Positions 48,758 to 62,245 of a stretch of 64,000 bases of DNA are shown one piece after another. Position 1 is the first letter of the stretch, and each line of letters starts with the position of its first letter. The notes under the pieces were generated by a model. That model was given only the letters and a program-made list of their open reading frames with translations. It was not told the DNA's origin and made no database searches. Made by a program: the position numbers and the translations under genes. Origin of the DNA: Anoplolepis gracilipes (Eukaryota > Arthropoda > Insecta > Hymenoptera > Formicidae); assembly GCF_047496725.1 (NCBI RefSeq), contig NC_132973.1:6919233-6983232 (forward strand). The letters run 5' to 3'.

Positions 48758-50266
48758 TCAGGTGCAAGCAGTGGTGGTCGGCGCGTGGACATGCTTCACT
48801 TCGACGAGTCTGATCGCAGCGCAAAGATTCGCGATTTCCCTCAAAAATAGGCCCATTGCCTCGGCTATGGGCTCGCAGAGATCCCTCAACGACGTGGCAA
48901 TATTATAGAGAAGAATTAGTACCGGTTGCACGAGAGCGTTGAATAAAATGGACAGCAACGGTTTTATAAAGTAATCCGCTATCAATTGAAGTATTCCCAC
49001 TGTCAGCGGCCGGATTACGCTATACAGAACGAAACGAAGGAGCTGCAGAATGAAAGCCGTGACGAAAGCGATGCCAATGTGAATCGTGCCAAAAATCTCT
49101 GCCCAAAAGCGAGTTGCCGCTTGATCTGTCTTTTCGGCGCATTTGTCTGTAGCCAGGACAGGATGGCAATCGGTCGTTCGATAGTATCTGCAAAAAAAAA
49201 AAAAACATCACGTTCCCGATCAGTTTCGTTCAATTAATGTAGTTCAAGCCTCTCCGTGTTCAGTAAGACTGATTGAACATTTTTTATATTATATTTAATT
49301 ATTTCATTAATCGAGAATCAGTAGTCAATGTTATATGCGAGAGTATCTTGCATATATTTCTTACACCGAATAAATGATACTTACGCGGAGCTTCCGTGAT
49401 CGAAATAGTAAATCTCGATCTTCTCCACCAGTTCCTCCCTCTTGAATTTCGTCTTCGCTGGATACTTGAGGGGCTTTTTACCGGCGTCGTATTTAGTAGT
49501 CTTACTCGGTATCCCATCCAACGTTTCGTAAGCGGCGAGGGGTTGAAATTCGTGCGATGGCTGTGACATGTCCAGATGCTGTTTAGGCACGCCTTTGACC
49601 TGGGCATAGTGAGGACACTGAACCTGTTTCAACTTTATCTCGTACATCTTGTTCTCCTTGCCGTATCCATTTCTCGGCCGCTTCCAGCTGAAACGGCTCC
49701 AGAATTGCCGCGATTGCGGTTTATCTAAACGAATGTACGTTTATAAATCTCACGATCTATCAGCGTATTTACTCACGCAGGAGGTATTTTAGTTTCTTCA
49801 GATATGGAATATATATTATACTAATATAATTTCTATGAATGTGTATTGTAATTTCCGCAAAAGATTTTTAAAATTTTCTTGTATCTTAAATCTCTAGAAA
49901 ACTGATAGCATCCGAATTTAATGTTTTACAATCCCGCATGAGTACATATGGCAAATTAAATATATCTTTATTCTGAATCAGATGATGTTTCTCTAATATA
50001 TATGTACCTTTTTTAAGTTTCACAGGCAGAACGTAACCGTTGCTGAAATGATAAATCTGCTTTTGAGAAACAAATCTGCTAACGGATAATGGAGGGCGTG
50101 ATGGCGTTACATTTTATGACTACGGCATAAACATGGAAGGAAGCTCAATTGCGTCGTTGCAGGCCGATTTCTCGAGTTCTCCCGCTTGCAATCCGGTTTT
50201 GCTGAAACTGTGGATGGAGCTTCCGCTGTCGCAGCTACGCAATAAGTTGCGATCGGCGTAGAACAT
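48758..50266 (-). CDS. Unnamed membrane protein, 315 aa
   Basis: Four coding exons on the minus strand (50266-50124, 50042-50008, 49724-49385 and 49187-48758) join in phases 2, 1 and 2 to 315 residues. The start is MFYADRNLLRSCDSGSSIHS, preceded by an acceptor (TTGTGTCTACAG), so an upstream noncoding exon exists. The short second exon gives the junction SMFMPNGYVLPVKLKKDKPQ, which is smooth although its donor (GTAGTC) is weak. The middle is basic and polar (FWSRFSWKRPRNGYGKENKM). The C-terminal third has a strong membrane segment at about 205-231 (IGIAFVTAFILQLLRFVLYS) and further hydrophobic stretches at about 235-270 (VGILQLIADYFIKPLLSILF) around a VQPVLILLYNIA segment. I do not recognise the family and assign no function. 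It is tail-to-tail with Mob2. Confidence 0.72.
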
Positions 50267-50307
50267 TTACAATCTGTAGACACAAGACACGAGCGTTGAA
50301 TGATTGT

Positions 50308-50592
50308 TCATAAATATATAAATGACAGACAATTTAGCTGGAGCTTTCGTAGAACGTGAAAAATGCGCGTGCCTTTAGATCCTTCAATAGGATTGTTTTC
50401 CTTCTCGATTGTCTTCGTGCAGGCCACATTCACATCGGAATTTACGGCCGAGGTAACATCGTCCGAATGCAAAGACGTTAGATTGGACGGTTCTGTTGTG
50501 TCGGTGCAAGAACAATCCTCTCCGGTAACCATGTTATCAAACATTTCCTTACAATAAAACACATGGAAAATTATATAAAGTAACATCAACAT
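50308..50592 (-). CDS. Candidate small secreted ORF, 94 codons
   Basis: A frame with a true ATG reads MLMLLYIIFHVFY, which looks like a signal peptide, followed by a polar part with paired cysteines (GEDCSCTDTTEPSNLTSLHS). G+C content is higher than in flanking intergenic DNA. It lies on the same strand just upstream of the unnamed membrane protein, in what may be that gene's 5' intron (a GTAAGG donor sits at 50552-50551). It could be a separate small gene, an alternative first exon, or chance. No in-phase splice to the downstream exons was found. Confidence 0.25.
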   Translation of the reverse strand: MLMLLYIIFHVFYCKEMFDNMVTGEDCSCTDTTEPSNLTSLHSDDVTSAVNSDVNVACTKTIEKENNPIEGSKGTRIFHVLRKLQLNCLSFIYL

Positions 50593-50599
50593 TGAGTAA

Positions 50600-51039
50600 C
50601 GCAAACAGAACTGTCAGAACAATAACAAAAGCGATTTGCAGTTATATGATGTGTATATGTGTTGCATATTCAAGTCATATCGATTCTAATTTAATGCATA
50701 GATAGGTGAAATTTCAATGAATTTAAATTGATATTATAGAGACGTTGGAGAATAAAATCTGTAATATTTCATGCTGAAAATTAAAAATTCATAAAAAAGA
50801 AAGACTTCAAATAAATGATGTTTAATTTTTAAACATTTTATAAAAAATATACGAGGAGATAAATCATTGTATTAATTCTAGCGAGCAATTTCATTATCAT
50901 GAACATAAAAATCAATTGCGAAGAAATTATCCGGTTTTTGAGAATCTTTTTTAATGCATAAAAAGGAACAAATCTTTTACAGATGTATATTATTCGAAAT
51001 CTATGTCTACATATATATCTATCTATTTACGTCATAATT

Positions 51040-51070
<31 letters not shown>

Positions 51071-51670
51071 TCAGATGTACTTTGCGTGCTGTATACTGTT
51101 TTTATTCCTCTTTTGCAGCTATAAGACATAGTTTTTCTCCAAATGATATACCAAAAATTATTACATCTTTTAATATATGTATATATCGTTTTCTCTCTTT
51201 AAAAGTTTTTCTCTCGAGCGAAATAGATATACATTAGACTCTTATTTACATCGGATAGAGCTTGGAAGTAGAATATATAGGACGATTATACCATTCAAAG
51301 AGACAGTAAATGATGTATCATCATCGTATGTGAATACATTGTGTTATAATTCGTCAAAAATTTAACAGCAATTCGAACATTCAATGTATGTGTGTTATAC
51401 ATGTTATTTTCGTATTACCTCGCAAATCACAGTGATGGTAAAGGTGTCATATTGTGAATTATAATTTTATATACTTGGGATTTTTTTCCTTGTACAAGAT
51501 ATATCTCTTAGAATCTTAAAAACTATATGAATTATTCTTATAGAGTTTAAGAAATAGCATAGCGATAGAAACGTGCGTATGTGTCTAATAACATTCATTA
51601 CGACTGTATATCCTTTGGCTGTAAAAACATTATCATTTTTCTTGTCGTTCTGTTTCGCTTGCTCTTAACA

Positions 51671-51706
<36 letters not shown>

Positions 51707-54700
51707 ATATATGATTTGCGAGACAGGAGAAACAGAGATCGATATAATTTACGAGAAAAATTAATTTACGTTACGCGAATTCTGGAGTTTCATTTATGCA
51801 CAAAGAAACGGCAAGATTATTATCAGCTTACTATCCACAATTTTTTGAATTTAGCGAAATTATATCGATCCCGATTTTCAAGTATTATATAGTACGTACA
51901 GGAAGTTAGGATACATCTTACTCTGACAATTAAACTTTCCGAATGAAAGAAGTAATCACAACGCAGTCGTTAACAATATTTTTTTCTATAAATCTCAGTT
52001 GGACTAGATTGCGAAATAAAAAGTATGTAAAAATTGACGTCAGTCCTACGCAAAATAATGCCTTCGACGAACATAATTATTGTTAATGACAATATATTGA
52101 TATTATAGTACAATCAATATATTATATTTTTATACTGCTATTTTTTATATAATATTTATACACGTATCTCTTTGCTAACAACATTGACATGGAGTACTCG
52201 CTTTGCAATAATTGTGTAATTGCTATTTCAGGTGTATACATATTAAAACTATCTGTATGTTTCAACATTTTGTACACAAGTGTTTCTTATCGTTCTGTAC
52301 AAGAAGTCGTTAGGTGTGAAAACTTGTATATTATAATATTGTAGTACATAATTGGTAAAATCTCGAATCTAGAGTTGAACGTGTACAATGATTTTTAAGA
52401 CGCAAATTCTTCTAAATCACATTAAAATAAAGCTGATATAGTTATTTACAGTCGCGTCAAAACTAAAATATACAATACTTACATACAAATGAGCATGTAT
52501 AACATATGAATTTATCATAATGAAAAAAATAAAAACTTTGTTATACAATTAATATTAAAACGCATACACTATGATCTTATCATAGCACGTCGTTACACGT
52601 CGTTATGTATGCTCAGAAAAATTCTGTAACAAACTAAATATCTATCATTAAAAAAAATCACACAAAGCTATATCATGCAAATACTTAATTTTTGATCCAT
52701 TCGCTTTCATACGCACTCACAGAAATCAGAGTCGTGATACCAGAAAATAAACTCACCTAGAGTTTAGATTTTTTTTTTACATTTTATATGTATATATTAA
52801 TATCACATCTTTTTTTTTCTTTGATAATTGATTAGATTCTGAAAACTCTTTATAATTTATTTCACGTCTTATAATATGATGCATGGTAATGACTCCAATG
52901 ATAGCGTCATAAAAAGCCTTGACGATAGTAATATAGAGTCATTATGTAGTTACTTCATAAAACAAAAGAATTTCTGAAATATTTTATATTAAATAAAAAC
53001 AAAATTAATATACTTTTCTATATCTAAAAAAATTGTTTTGTATTAAAAGGAATTAAAACTAAATTGAATAACTATTTTACATCACTCTTTCGATAAGGTT
53101 TTCATTTCCGTGAGCGCATCTCAAGAAATAATACTTGTAATAATAATATTTCATCATTCAAGACTTATTCGAGAAAAATAAAAAAATTTTATAATATATT
53201 GTATAAATTGGACGTTCACTCTGTCGTCATCTTCATTATAAAATGCTACCATCGATTTTGGAATGTACAAGCAGTATAATTTCATTATCTTGCAATAAAC
53301 TGTATACACAATTTGGAAGAATCATCAGTTTCAAGTTTAAATATATAATACTAAATACAATATTTCCACGCGTAAACAGAGCGCTCTTTGTTGTCGTATT
53401 AAATAATTTTTTTTGTTGTGTAACAGTATTTTAAACTCACTCTTTGCTTAATATATAAAAAGCGATTTTTGTGATTTAAATTGTTTGACAAGATATGCTT
53501 GATATATATTATACGCTACAACAGTCCTTAAATAAGTATTACAAATAATTTTTGTAATATTGATTTATGATAGCAAGTATCGGATTATCATGATATTACA
53601 TTTATATCATAATAATAACCGATACATATAGTTGATCTCAACAAAAGTTGTATAATATTGAATACACATAAATGCATTTCAAGAAGCATAACATGGCACT
53701 TAAGTCAGGTAGAGTCTCTTACAAATATGAACAATAGAGTAAACAATGTAAATAGCTATTTTGCAGTTTTACTTTTGGCTATAATTTCTACTGCACAGCA
53801 TTTGATTTTCTTATGCATTCTAATTTGCATGGTTTATACATTTATAGCGCGATATCATATAGGCCACATTTTTTTAATATTTATTTTTTATATCTTATAC
53901 AAATTTTAATCTTTGCATTATATTTGCGTATTTTTAATTAATTCTTATATGTCCAAAAAAATTTATTAATGTTTTACAATTATTATGTGCATATTTTTTT
54001 AAATTACGAATTATTTAAATTTTAGGATTAAATTTATTGAGGATGTAAATGCATGGATGTAGATATTCCTCATATGTTCATATAACGGAGAAACACAGAC
54101 TTTCAATTATTCGTTCATTCAATAATGGATGAAATAATTTTATAGATTAAATTTTTTGTACAAGCATCAAAGCTTTTATACATTTGTTCATTGAATATTA
54201 TATACTTTTAAGCTCTAAGTGCGTTTACTTCTTGAAAAAGATGATCTAATAAATCATCAGTTATGGATTATAATATTGAAATATTTAAATGTGGAATGGG
54301 CAGTAAATATCAGTAAATAAACACGAAGATAAATGATTAATATTTACAATATGCGTCTATTGTAAAAAATTGTTATTTTTAATAATTTAATTGTTATTTT
54401 AATAAATAAAAAAAAATTGGAAATACAAAAAGTATGATACAATCTGTGAAACAATTAATTGAGATAATATTAGTTAATTCTTCATTGCCAAGTGTCCAAA
54501 TTACAAATTAATTTTTCAATTTCCAAATTCCTCTTTGCACATTTCTTTTCATTTATCAGCTATTATAATTTCAAAATTATATTATCCATTTTTTCTTTAA
54601 AAATACATTTTATTATTTAACTTCGGCAACAAAGAGGATTAGGGTAATGAATTGAAGAAATATTTGTGCAATTAAGTTGTTTCCTCACTCCTTCGTATCT

Positions 54701-55012
54701 TTAAGTAGAGCATAGATGGGATATGCACATTTGCGAAATGTAAGTCTTTTATGACGTACAAATCGAGAAATTGTTATTCAACGACTATTGTACTATCGTA
54801 CAATAGACCTATTTATAAAGCGAAATTGTCCGTATATATGCGTAATTACTGCCGTATTGGAAAGTCACTTACGTGTTTGCGGCAACTCTTTGGTGGCCCG
54901 AGAAGTACGTCAGGTATAAGTGATATGGTGTATATGTGGGTATGTGTACAATTAGCTTCTCACGGCTGTGATAGCGCAACACAGTCTCGTTTTCGCATTC
55001 TTTTACGAGACT
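50600..55012. other. AT-rich intergenic region, no gene recognised
   Basis: Sequence is very AT-rich, with a poly(A) run at 51045-51070, a (TA)n run at 51670-51704 and many short frames without family resemblance. The right part (about 54.75-55.01 kb) is less AT-rich and is probably the 3' UTR of Hip14. Confidence 0.5.
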
Positions 55013-58000
55013 CTAAACGTACTGAAAGTTATCTTTCTGCGCGAGCAAAGGTAACTTCTCGATGCTTTGCTTGAGATCGAAGCTGTGCAACCAGTCTGAG
55101 CTGGGTTTCGCTTTTACCCCACAGAAGCTAAAATTGCAAAAATCTGCGGCGTTCTGCAAGGCACCGCGATGGAACGGGTTTCCTTGTTTGAAATGTTTGT
55201 AACGACCAGCGTTCATTCGTTCATTCGTTGTCATTCCCAGAACCATAATCTGCGAAAATACGTAAAAATAATTACAATCATTTTTTAAATTATTAAAATA
55301 TGATTCTTTCATTGATCTTAAGTTATAAAATGTACATGATAAAATTATAATTGCATTTTACCTGATAACATTGACACGCCAACAGCGTTCCGACCCAGAA
55401 AGAATGAAGGGATGTGTTGGCTGCTACCCACATTACCCAAGCGTCACATGTAGCCGCGGCTACCAAATAGTTGTCCGCGCTATGACCATTCGTCAAGTTT
55501 GACCAACATTCAAATTGCCAATACTGTACACTGGCGGATAAAATAACAATGCACAGTCCAAGCAAAGATGCCAGAAATCCAAGGAAATATTTGTGATTAT
55601 GTGCACCTGCAAATAATGTACAATTCCTCAATTGTTTAACATTATATTTCATTTTTTTATTTATGTGTATTATTTATCTTCACAAATCCTCAATAGTGAA
55701 GAGAACAGAATAAAATGGGTGAGAAGAAAAGTAAAACAAGATGTACTTGTCAAAATAAAAAAAAAAAATTATGTATAACAAACTGAAAGAATAATCATGA
55801 TATTAGTATTCTTACTTACCAATGCAGTTATTAACCCATGGACAATGATGATCGAATCGTGCTACACAACGATCGCATGTTGAACAATGTTTAGATCTCA
55901 TAGGTCTTCTGACTAAACAGCTACTGCAGAACCATTGTGGTTCAAAACCACCGGATTCAGCCAATTCGATTATCGTCTGCAGATGAAGACACATTTAGTT
56001 TTTCATGCATATTGAATAGTTTTAGAAATAACAGAATAGCATAGAAATAACAGAAGATACATTTAATTTATCCTCATGAGTGGCCGTGATAATTCCGGGA
56101 TCACCTCGCCAAGACTGTAGGAAGCATATCCATAGAGGAACAGAACCGCCAACCAATAATAACCATAAATACCATGCTGCATGGACACCAAGCCAAAATA
56201 TCCACGTAACATATATCCACATCTAAAAAAAAATATACATATATATGCATATCTATATACACAATTTATAATTAAAATCGGCATATAATAAATTGTAATA
56301 AAAGTTTGTATTAAAACATGCATGAATATGTTCAACAAAGTATATCAATACAGACATGTCTATAAACAATGAGACATTGATAACTTATAAGCAGTTATTG
56401 CGTTTCTCAATGTGTTATCTTAAAATTTTGTTCAAATATTAATAACAATTATATATCGTACGAGGATTGAAGTTCTTACAATTTGTAAGAACTTCAATCC
56501 TCAAATATATGACTTACATTTAAGTATTAGTTGAAATTCCTCCTTACATTATTAATATAATTTTACTTAAAATTTATATAATATTATTTTATGCATTATA
56601 TCATACTATCTTTTGAGCTTATCATCTTATCGGTTACTTATCATGGTTAGCAGTTTATCAGAAACTAATCCTATATAACCTTCTCAATTTATCTAGAATA
56701 TTGCATAATCAACTCACCTTGGTTGCCAAATAAATCGACATTGGTAATATGTGGAACAGCCGTTCGTCGAACACGAAATGGTTCATTAGATACACCGCTA
56801 CATAAAGGGTGATAAAGGCACCTAGTTTTAATAAATAATCCCATCCGATCTGTAGAACCATGCCGATCATATAAAATGCTATGAATGGTGTACTGACCAT
56901 GCAATACCAACGGATTCTCTACAAGAAAAAAATGAATGAGATAATGCAATTATATACAGAAACATTGAAAAATAAATCTAATTTAATTTGCTGTTGATTG
57001 TACAGTCAGCAAAAAAATATCTCAACTAAGACTATTACTTTTATTCCAAGCTAATATATATCATAACATACTTATCGTATATTATTGTTACCTTATCTCT
57101 ACACCATGTTCTCGTACGACCTTGCTTCTCTTTAATCTCCTGACTAATTTTGTGACCTAGCCACGCAGCGCCGATGTGCGGGCCCAGCAGTGTCATCGCG
57201 GTCTCGTTTTGGAAATTGGGCAAATCTAACGAAGCCCCATGTTGCACCAAAGTAGATATCGCCGTGTTATTTTTCGCTATAATGGCCCAATGCAATGCCG
57301 TGTTACCATGCAAGTTGTCAGTGAGCGAATACGACGCACCTAGAGTTAATAGTAGTCGTGTTGGATCTAAGCTGTAAAAGGAAAAACTTTAAAGTAACCA
57401 ATATAGCGTTATTCTATTATGGAAACCGCATTGCTTGTATTGTAATAACACAGTACTCTGTGTACCTGTTGACTTTGTAAGCACTCCACATGAGAGGTGT
57501 CATGGCGCTTCTATCTGGCATGTTCGGATTCACGCCTTTCGCTACCAGATAAGCCACAATAGCCGTGTGACCAAATTGCGCTGCCAAATGTATGCATGAA
57601 AAACCTTCAGAGTCCCTCAAAGTTGGGTCAGCACCTGCTCTTATCAGTATGACGACTGTAGAGAGATGGCCTTGCCTATGTACAATTAGAATTATTTTGT
57701 TTTATTCAAGTTTTTTATAAATTTAAATTTAAACAAAAAAATAAAAATTATGATTTATTTCTAAAATCTTCATTATTCTCATTTAAATCAGTTTACTAAA
57801 TAACATCAACAATGTTGATGAAACACACTCACCTTGTAGCCCAATGCAATGGCGTAGAAGCCAATTCACCACCAATTGCATCGACTACAGCTCCTTTTGC
57901 AATAAGATATTTAACAATATCTTTTCGATTGTTTATGGCAGCCCAGTGGAGCAATGTTACAGTTTCTGAATCCGGCTGGTTCACATCAGCACCAGCTTCC

Positions 58001-58412
58001 ACCAATTCTGTCACTCGATCCAATGCTCCATACTGCAAACACATTATTTTACATAATTTCAAATAAAAAAACTAAACGTACACTTTTTGATCAGACATTA
58101 GTTTTTAATTGAGGAGCTTATTTCTGTTAAATCCACAGTTTAAAAAAATACATTAAAATATTACATGCTTGTAAGATTATTATAAGTTTTTTACTTGTAT
58201 AGCATAATTCAATCTTTTTTTTAAATGTGTTTAGGATAGTTTGAAGATAAACTCTTCAATAATGCTAAGATTACCTGTGTGGCTCTAATAATGTCAAAAG
58301 AGCTACAATCTTGTGCAGCAGGTCGTGCTGGCTCCTGATGAAGGCTGCTGGGATCATCGGGCTCACCAGTGCCCTCACCCTGGCAGGCAGTCTGCATCTG
58401 CAGCGCGTACAT
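55013..58412 (-). CDS. Hip14: Hip14 palmitoyltransferase (ZDHHC17/13 type), 609 aa
   Basis: Nine coding exons on the minus strand (58412-58275, 58032-57833, 57675-57466, 57371-57092, 56918-56718, 56222-56061, 55976-55820, 55606-55362 and 55249-55013) close in phase to 609 residues. The N-terminus MYALQMQTACQG follows an acceptor, so the leader exon is noncoding. Ankyrin repeats fill about residues 47-260, with blocks such as VNQPDSETVTLLHWAAINNR and GGELASTPLHWATRQGHL. Membrane segments follow in the next two exons (residues 277-397). The Cys-rich domain has CSSCLVRRPMRSKHCSTCDR and the catalytic DHHC (Cys about 442) in RFDHHCPWVNNCIG. Two more membrane segments and MVLGMTTNERMN complete the protein. 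Hip14 transfers palmitate to cysteines of synaptic and trafficking proteins such as SNAP25 and cysteine-string protein in Golgi or presynaptic membranes. Confidence 0.96.
56462..56502. repeat. Perfect palindrome, 20-bp arms, 1-bp spacer
   Basis: GAGGATTGAAGTTCTTACAA (56462-56481) is followed after one T by its exact reverse complement (56483-56502). It sits in the Hip14 intron between the exons at 56718 and 56222. Such a near spacer-free palindrome may come from a templated repair event or a foldback insertion. Confidence 0.9.
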
Positions 58413-58702
58413 CCTACAGCCAACAGAAGAAAATCAAGATATTTAAACCTTCTTAAACAGTTTAAAAATTTTTGCTTTATTTAGAACAGGTTATAATAAC
58501 AAGATGATAAATAATTAATTTAATAATGTATATATATTTATTAAATTTTATGATTTTTTTCTCTAGATTAAAATTTTAGTAATAATATATTTTCTAGTAC
58601 AAAAAGGAATAATCTATCATAATTAATGCAATTCAATGTCTTACTCTCATTCTTAATCTCTTATTATATCTTTTTTCTTTCTATTTTTTAATTAATATGT
58701 AC

Positions 58703-58740
<38 letters not shown>

Positions 58741-59975
58741 TAAATACAATAATGCCGTCATTCTTTTATTATTCACAATTGATTTATATAATTATGTAAA
58801 TAAGAAAAGTTTTAGACTCTGCCTCAGAGTTTAAAAGCTCTTACATATATCTATCTTGAATTAAAAACATGTCTTGTCTCGTTTATTCATTCTAATTCTG
58901 AATTTCCTTGAGACAAGCAGCATATCAACATGCAATTTCGTATTCAAGTCAGTAACGAGAGAGAACTTTGTACACCACGATGTATATAAATTGTGCTAAA
59001 TCATGTGTTGTTGTCTAGAATATAACAGATGATGCTTTTTAGCTAAATTTTCTAATAGTTTCCATATATATTTTTTAAAGAAAAAGGAAAGAAACAGTGC
59101 AATAAAACATGTAATAAAATTCCTTTTACTCAAATTAAAATAAATATGTATTCAGGTATTGGAAAAAAAAATAGAATATTTTTACCTGTAGCAGAGAAAC
59201 TATAGTGACATTATTACTATACATTGGATCAACTTTGATATTAAAATTCATATCTATGTTTTAACATTAATCAAAATTAGATAAAACTTGAATAATTCTT
59301 GAGTAAATAGAAAATTAATTAAATTTGAAATAATTTTATTATGTTGAATGTGTAAATTTTTATGTATTGCTACATCCACAGGTATATTATACATTGTGCA
59401 AATAATAGCATTTTTGAAAAAAATAAATAACATATCTAATGATCTTTATTATAATTAGTAAACTTTTTGTTAAATATAACAGAAGTCACTAAAAATATCT
59501 GTTAATTAAATTAATAAAAATCTAATTATAATTCTTTATTTTTTATTTAAAAAAGAAATTAATTTCTTCAAAGTGTGATATTCTTTTTTTTTTTAAAGTG
59601 CAACACTTGTGTAAATTCCGATTTTACTTTATTGCACTATTTTATGCACTATATCTCTCAATAACAGGATCAATAACAAGAAAATGTGTTGATGTCTTTT
59701 CTTATTAATTACAAATTCTATTTCAAACTAAATTAACCCAAGATACTAATTAATTATACATCATATACGGAATTAACAAGAAATGTAATGACTGATTCTT
59801 TTTCTGCGCATTTTCACTAAAATGCTTTAGGAATGTAGAAGATACAAGGTTTCTCCCAACCCCCTTTTTTTTTTTTTTGCTATTTCGTCGTTAAAAGAGT
59901 TGACGTAACGCGATTCACCCTCGGGACCTCCGGATATATCTTTCTGCCGAGACAGAGAAAGAGAGAGCGAGAGTG

Positions 59976-60060
<85 letters not shown>

Positions 60061-60169
60061 GAAAAGCACTTCGCCATCCACGCTGATCGATCTTCAGAGT
60101 ACGCACAAAAATAAATCACTTTACATATACGTACAATAATAGATAGATATAAAGGATAGACCGACTCAC
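58413..60169 (-). other. Hip14: Hip14 5' intron
   Basis: AT-rich intron between the noncoding first exon and the ATG exon. It contains a poly(T) tract (58706-58738) and the long (GA)n tract listed separately. No further exon is recognised. Confidence 0.55.
59977..60056. repeat. (GA)n microsatellite near the Hip14 promoter
   Basis: About 40 GA units in an almost pure run, with further GA-rich sequence upstream. It lies about 110 bases inside the first intron of Hip14. Confidence 0.95.
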
Positions 60170-60760
60170 CTTGTGTTTATACGCTGCTAATGCACATAGT
60201 AACGTAAATGACGACGGCGTGCACGACCCTTAGTCGGGGATGCGAAGGGTTAGTTTCCAAGGACCAGCAATATCGTGCACCAGGGAGTGGGGCGCCGGCA
60301 TATCACACACGCGCGCACACACGCACGACGATACGCGACGACCGAGTCGCCGGGGTCGACCTTTCGCACGGCACCGTCGTGATTCCTCCTTCACGACAAT
60401 CGGATGTTTTTTTTTAATCCGCGTCTCGAGGTCTCGAGCCTGTCCTCTCGATAACCAGCGCGTCGCGAGCAGCAGCGCCGAGTGTCTCAGCGGTCTCAGC
60501 TTCGGTTCAGCCGTCCCGTCATCGTGTTCCTTTCAGTGTTGTCGGTGTTTATTACGCGACCCCGATCCCCGATATCGACCAAATGCAACGCCGTTCGGTC
60601 GGCAATGTCCGGCGAATCAGGAACATCGCGGAGACACCTGGCGTAAGCATCAGGTTGTAGTAATCTTACTACGCGGGATAACAAGAGAGGTCGATTAGAA
60701 AAGCGGTAAAAGACGCAGAATATATAATGGCTCAGCATACAGGACGCAGGACGTGCGATA
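60170..60760 (-). promoter_or_regulatory. Hip14: Hip14 noncoding first exon and promoter
   Basis: A strong minus-strand donor (CACAAG followed by GTGAGT) lies at 60169-60168. The CpG-rich sequence above it, to about 60.75 kb, has no supported coding frame and is taken as leader exon plus promoter. Confidence 0.55.
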
Positions 60761-61002
60761 AGGTTAGGAAATAATGCGGAATGACTTACAATGAAGTTAA
60801 TTATAAGAGAAAATAATCGCGACCTTTTTTACCGTCCAAGATATATCGCCATCTTGCGGGACGAAAAATTATTAGTTTGTCATATATTATATCTCGGTCG
60901 ATACATCGTATTTAATAAAAAAGGAAAGAAAGATATGTGTCCCAAGTATAGCGAAAATAGTTATTTTAAGTGGTTATTTTTTTATGTCAAAATGAGTCTA
61001 AT

Positions 61003-61048
<46 letters not shown>

Positions 61049-61435
61049 TCAATATGTTTGTCGATTTAAAATATCTGAGGTATGTTTATATGTTTTTAAT
61101 TGGTTTTTAAATACATGATTTTAACTGTTACATATGAATAAACTATACATGAATGACTGCCAATATTGACAATCTATATCAAAGCACAGAGCTTAAAATA
61201 TATCTTTATCGTTCCATTTAATACTATGTAAAATTATTCAAAATTATATATATTAGTTTAATTATTATATAACTATATAATATTCTTATTATATGTTATT
61301 ATAACATATATTATATATTGTGATAATATATTATATAACATTTAAATTTTTTAGCTTTCATGCATGTCACATATATTTAATATGTAAAGTGAAACATCAT
61401 TGGTACGCCTGAAACCATTATTCATAGAGTATGAA
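60761..61435. other. AT-rich spacer between Hip14 and brummer promoters
   Basis: Very AT-rich, with a (TA)n tract at about 61006-61047. No gene or conserved element is recognised. Confidence 0.5.
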
Positions 61436-62085
61436 TGTAGCACTACATGTGCGTCGCGCAAGGGGCGTGATCAACGAACCACACCACCGACACTGACCAG
61501 TCACGAGACGAGAACGTCACGTGCGAGTCACGTCATGCGCGGAGTATTATCGCTGTCAATGTTGTTGTGTTCTCGCATATGTATATCGTCGTCTACGTGT
61601 AGTATCTCTTCCCTCTGATTCTCGTGCGCGGCTACGTACGGGGATTTAATCGGAAACGAACAGCTGTTGCCCGACGTCGACAGAACACGATTGACCGTCG
61701 GAGCACGTGCATCGCGTATCGCAAGTGACAAGTATAACGAGCGCACTGATATATACTCAGGATTTGAGATCAAAGAAACAATCTTCTCGCGTTCTCTCTC
61801 TCTCTCTTTCTCGTTAAACAGAAGTGAGTCATTTCCGCTGACCTTGATCTTTCGCGTTTCGCTTTGTTTATATATAGCGCCGCGATATAAACACTCGTAA
61901 CTCGTATTAATTAGTCCTAATAATTAATAAGGACTCTAGCATTAATAACTTATCGTAGACAGCATCGTTTTACGAGCGATCCTTGGAAGGATCGCGAGGC
62001 TCGAGAAGGCAGGAAGAATAGAGACAACGTCGTCGCGCGACGTGTTATTAGAACGAAACGACAAGAATAAGAAAAGATTAGCGAC
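61436..62085 (+). promoter_or_regulatory. bmm: brummer promoter and 5' UTR
   Basis: A CpG-rich stretch leads into the brummer ATG. A TATA-like TTTATATATAG lies at 61868-61877, which would place a start near 61.9 kb. Many CACGTG-like and ACGTCACGTG motifs occur at 61.50-61.54 kb. The start site is inferred. A good CAG acceptor-like site at 61960 could also mark a spliced leader exon. Confidence 0.4.
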
Positions 62086-62245
62086 ATGAATCTGTCATTC
62101 GCCGGCTGCGGTTTCCTCGGCATTTATCACGTCGGTGTGGCGGTCTGCTTCAAAAAGTACGCGCCACATTTACTGCTGAATAAGATAAGCGGTGCCTCCG
62201 CGGGAGCTATCGCCGCATGCTGCTTGCTCTGTGACCTGCCCCTCG
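62086..62245 (+). CDS. bmm: brummer/ATGL triglyceride lipase, first coding exon (partial)
   Basis: The exon starts MNLSFAGCGFLGIYHVGVAV and encodes 53 residues plus one base before a GTGAGT donor at 62246. The oxyanion-loop glycines (GCGFLG) and the nucleophile elbow GASAG, with Ser38, are those of the patatin-like PNPLA1-5 family. Brummer is the insect adipose triglyceride lipase at lipid-droplet surfaces. It hydrolyses stored triacylglycerol during fasting. The catalytic Asp and the C-terminal droplet-binding part lie beyond the right edge. The start codon is the only ATG in frame and matches the family start. Confidence 0.93.

Noticed and set aside
59827..60119. Ser/Leu repeat frames over the GA tract
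   Set aside because: Pure products of the microsatellite in three frames.
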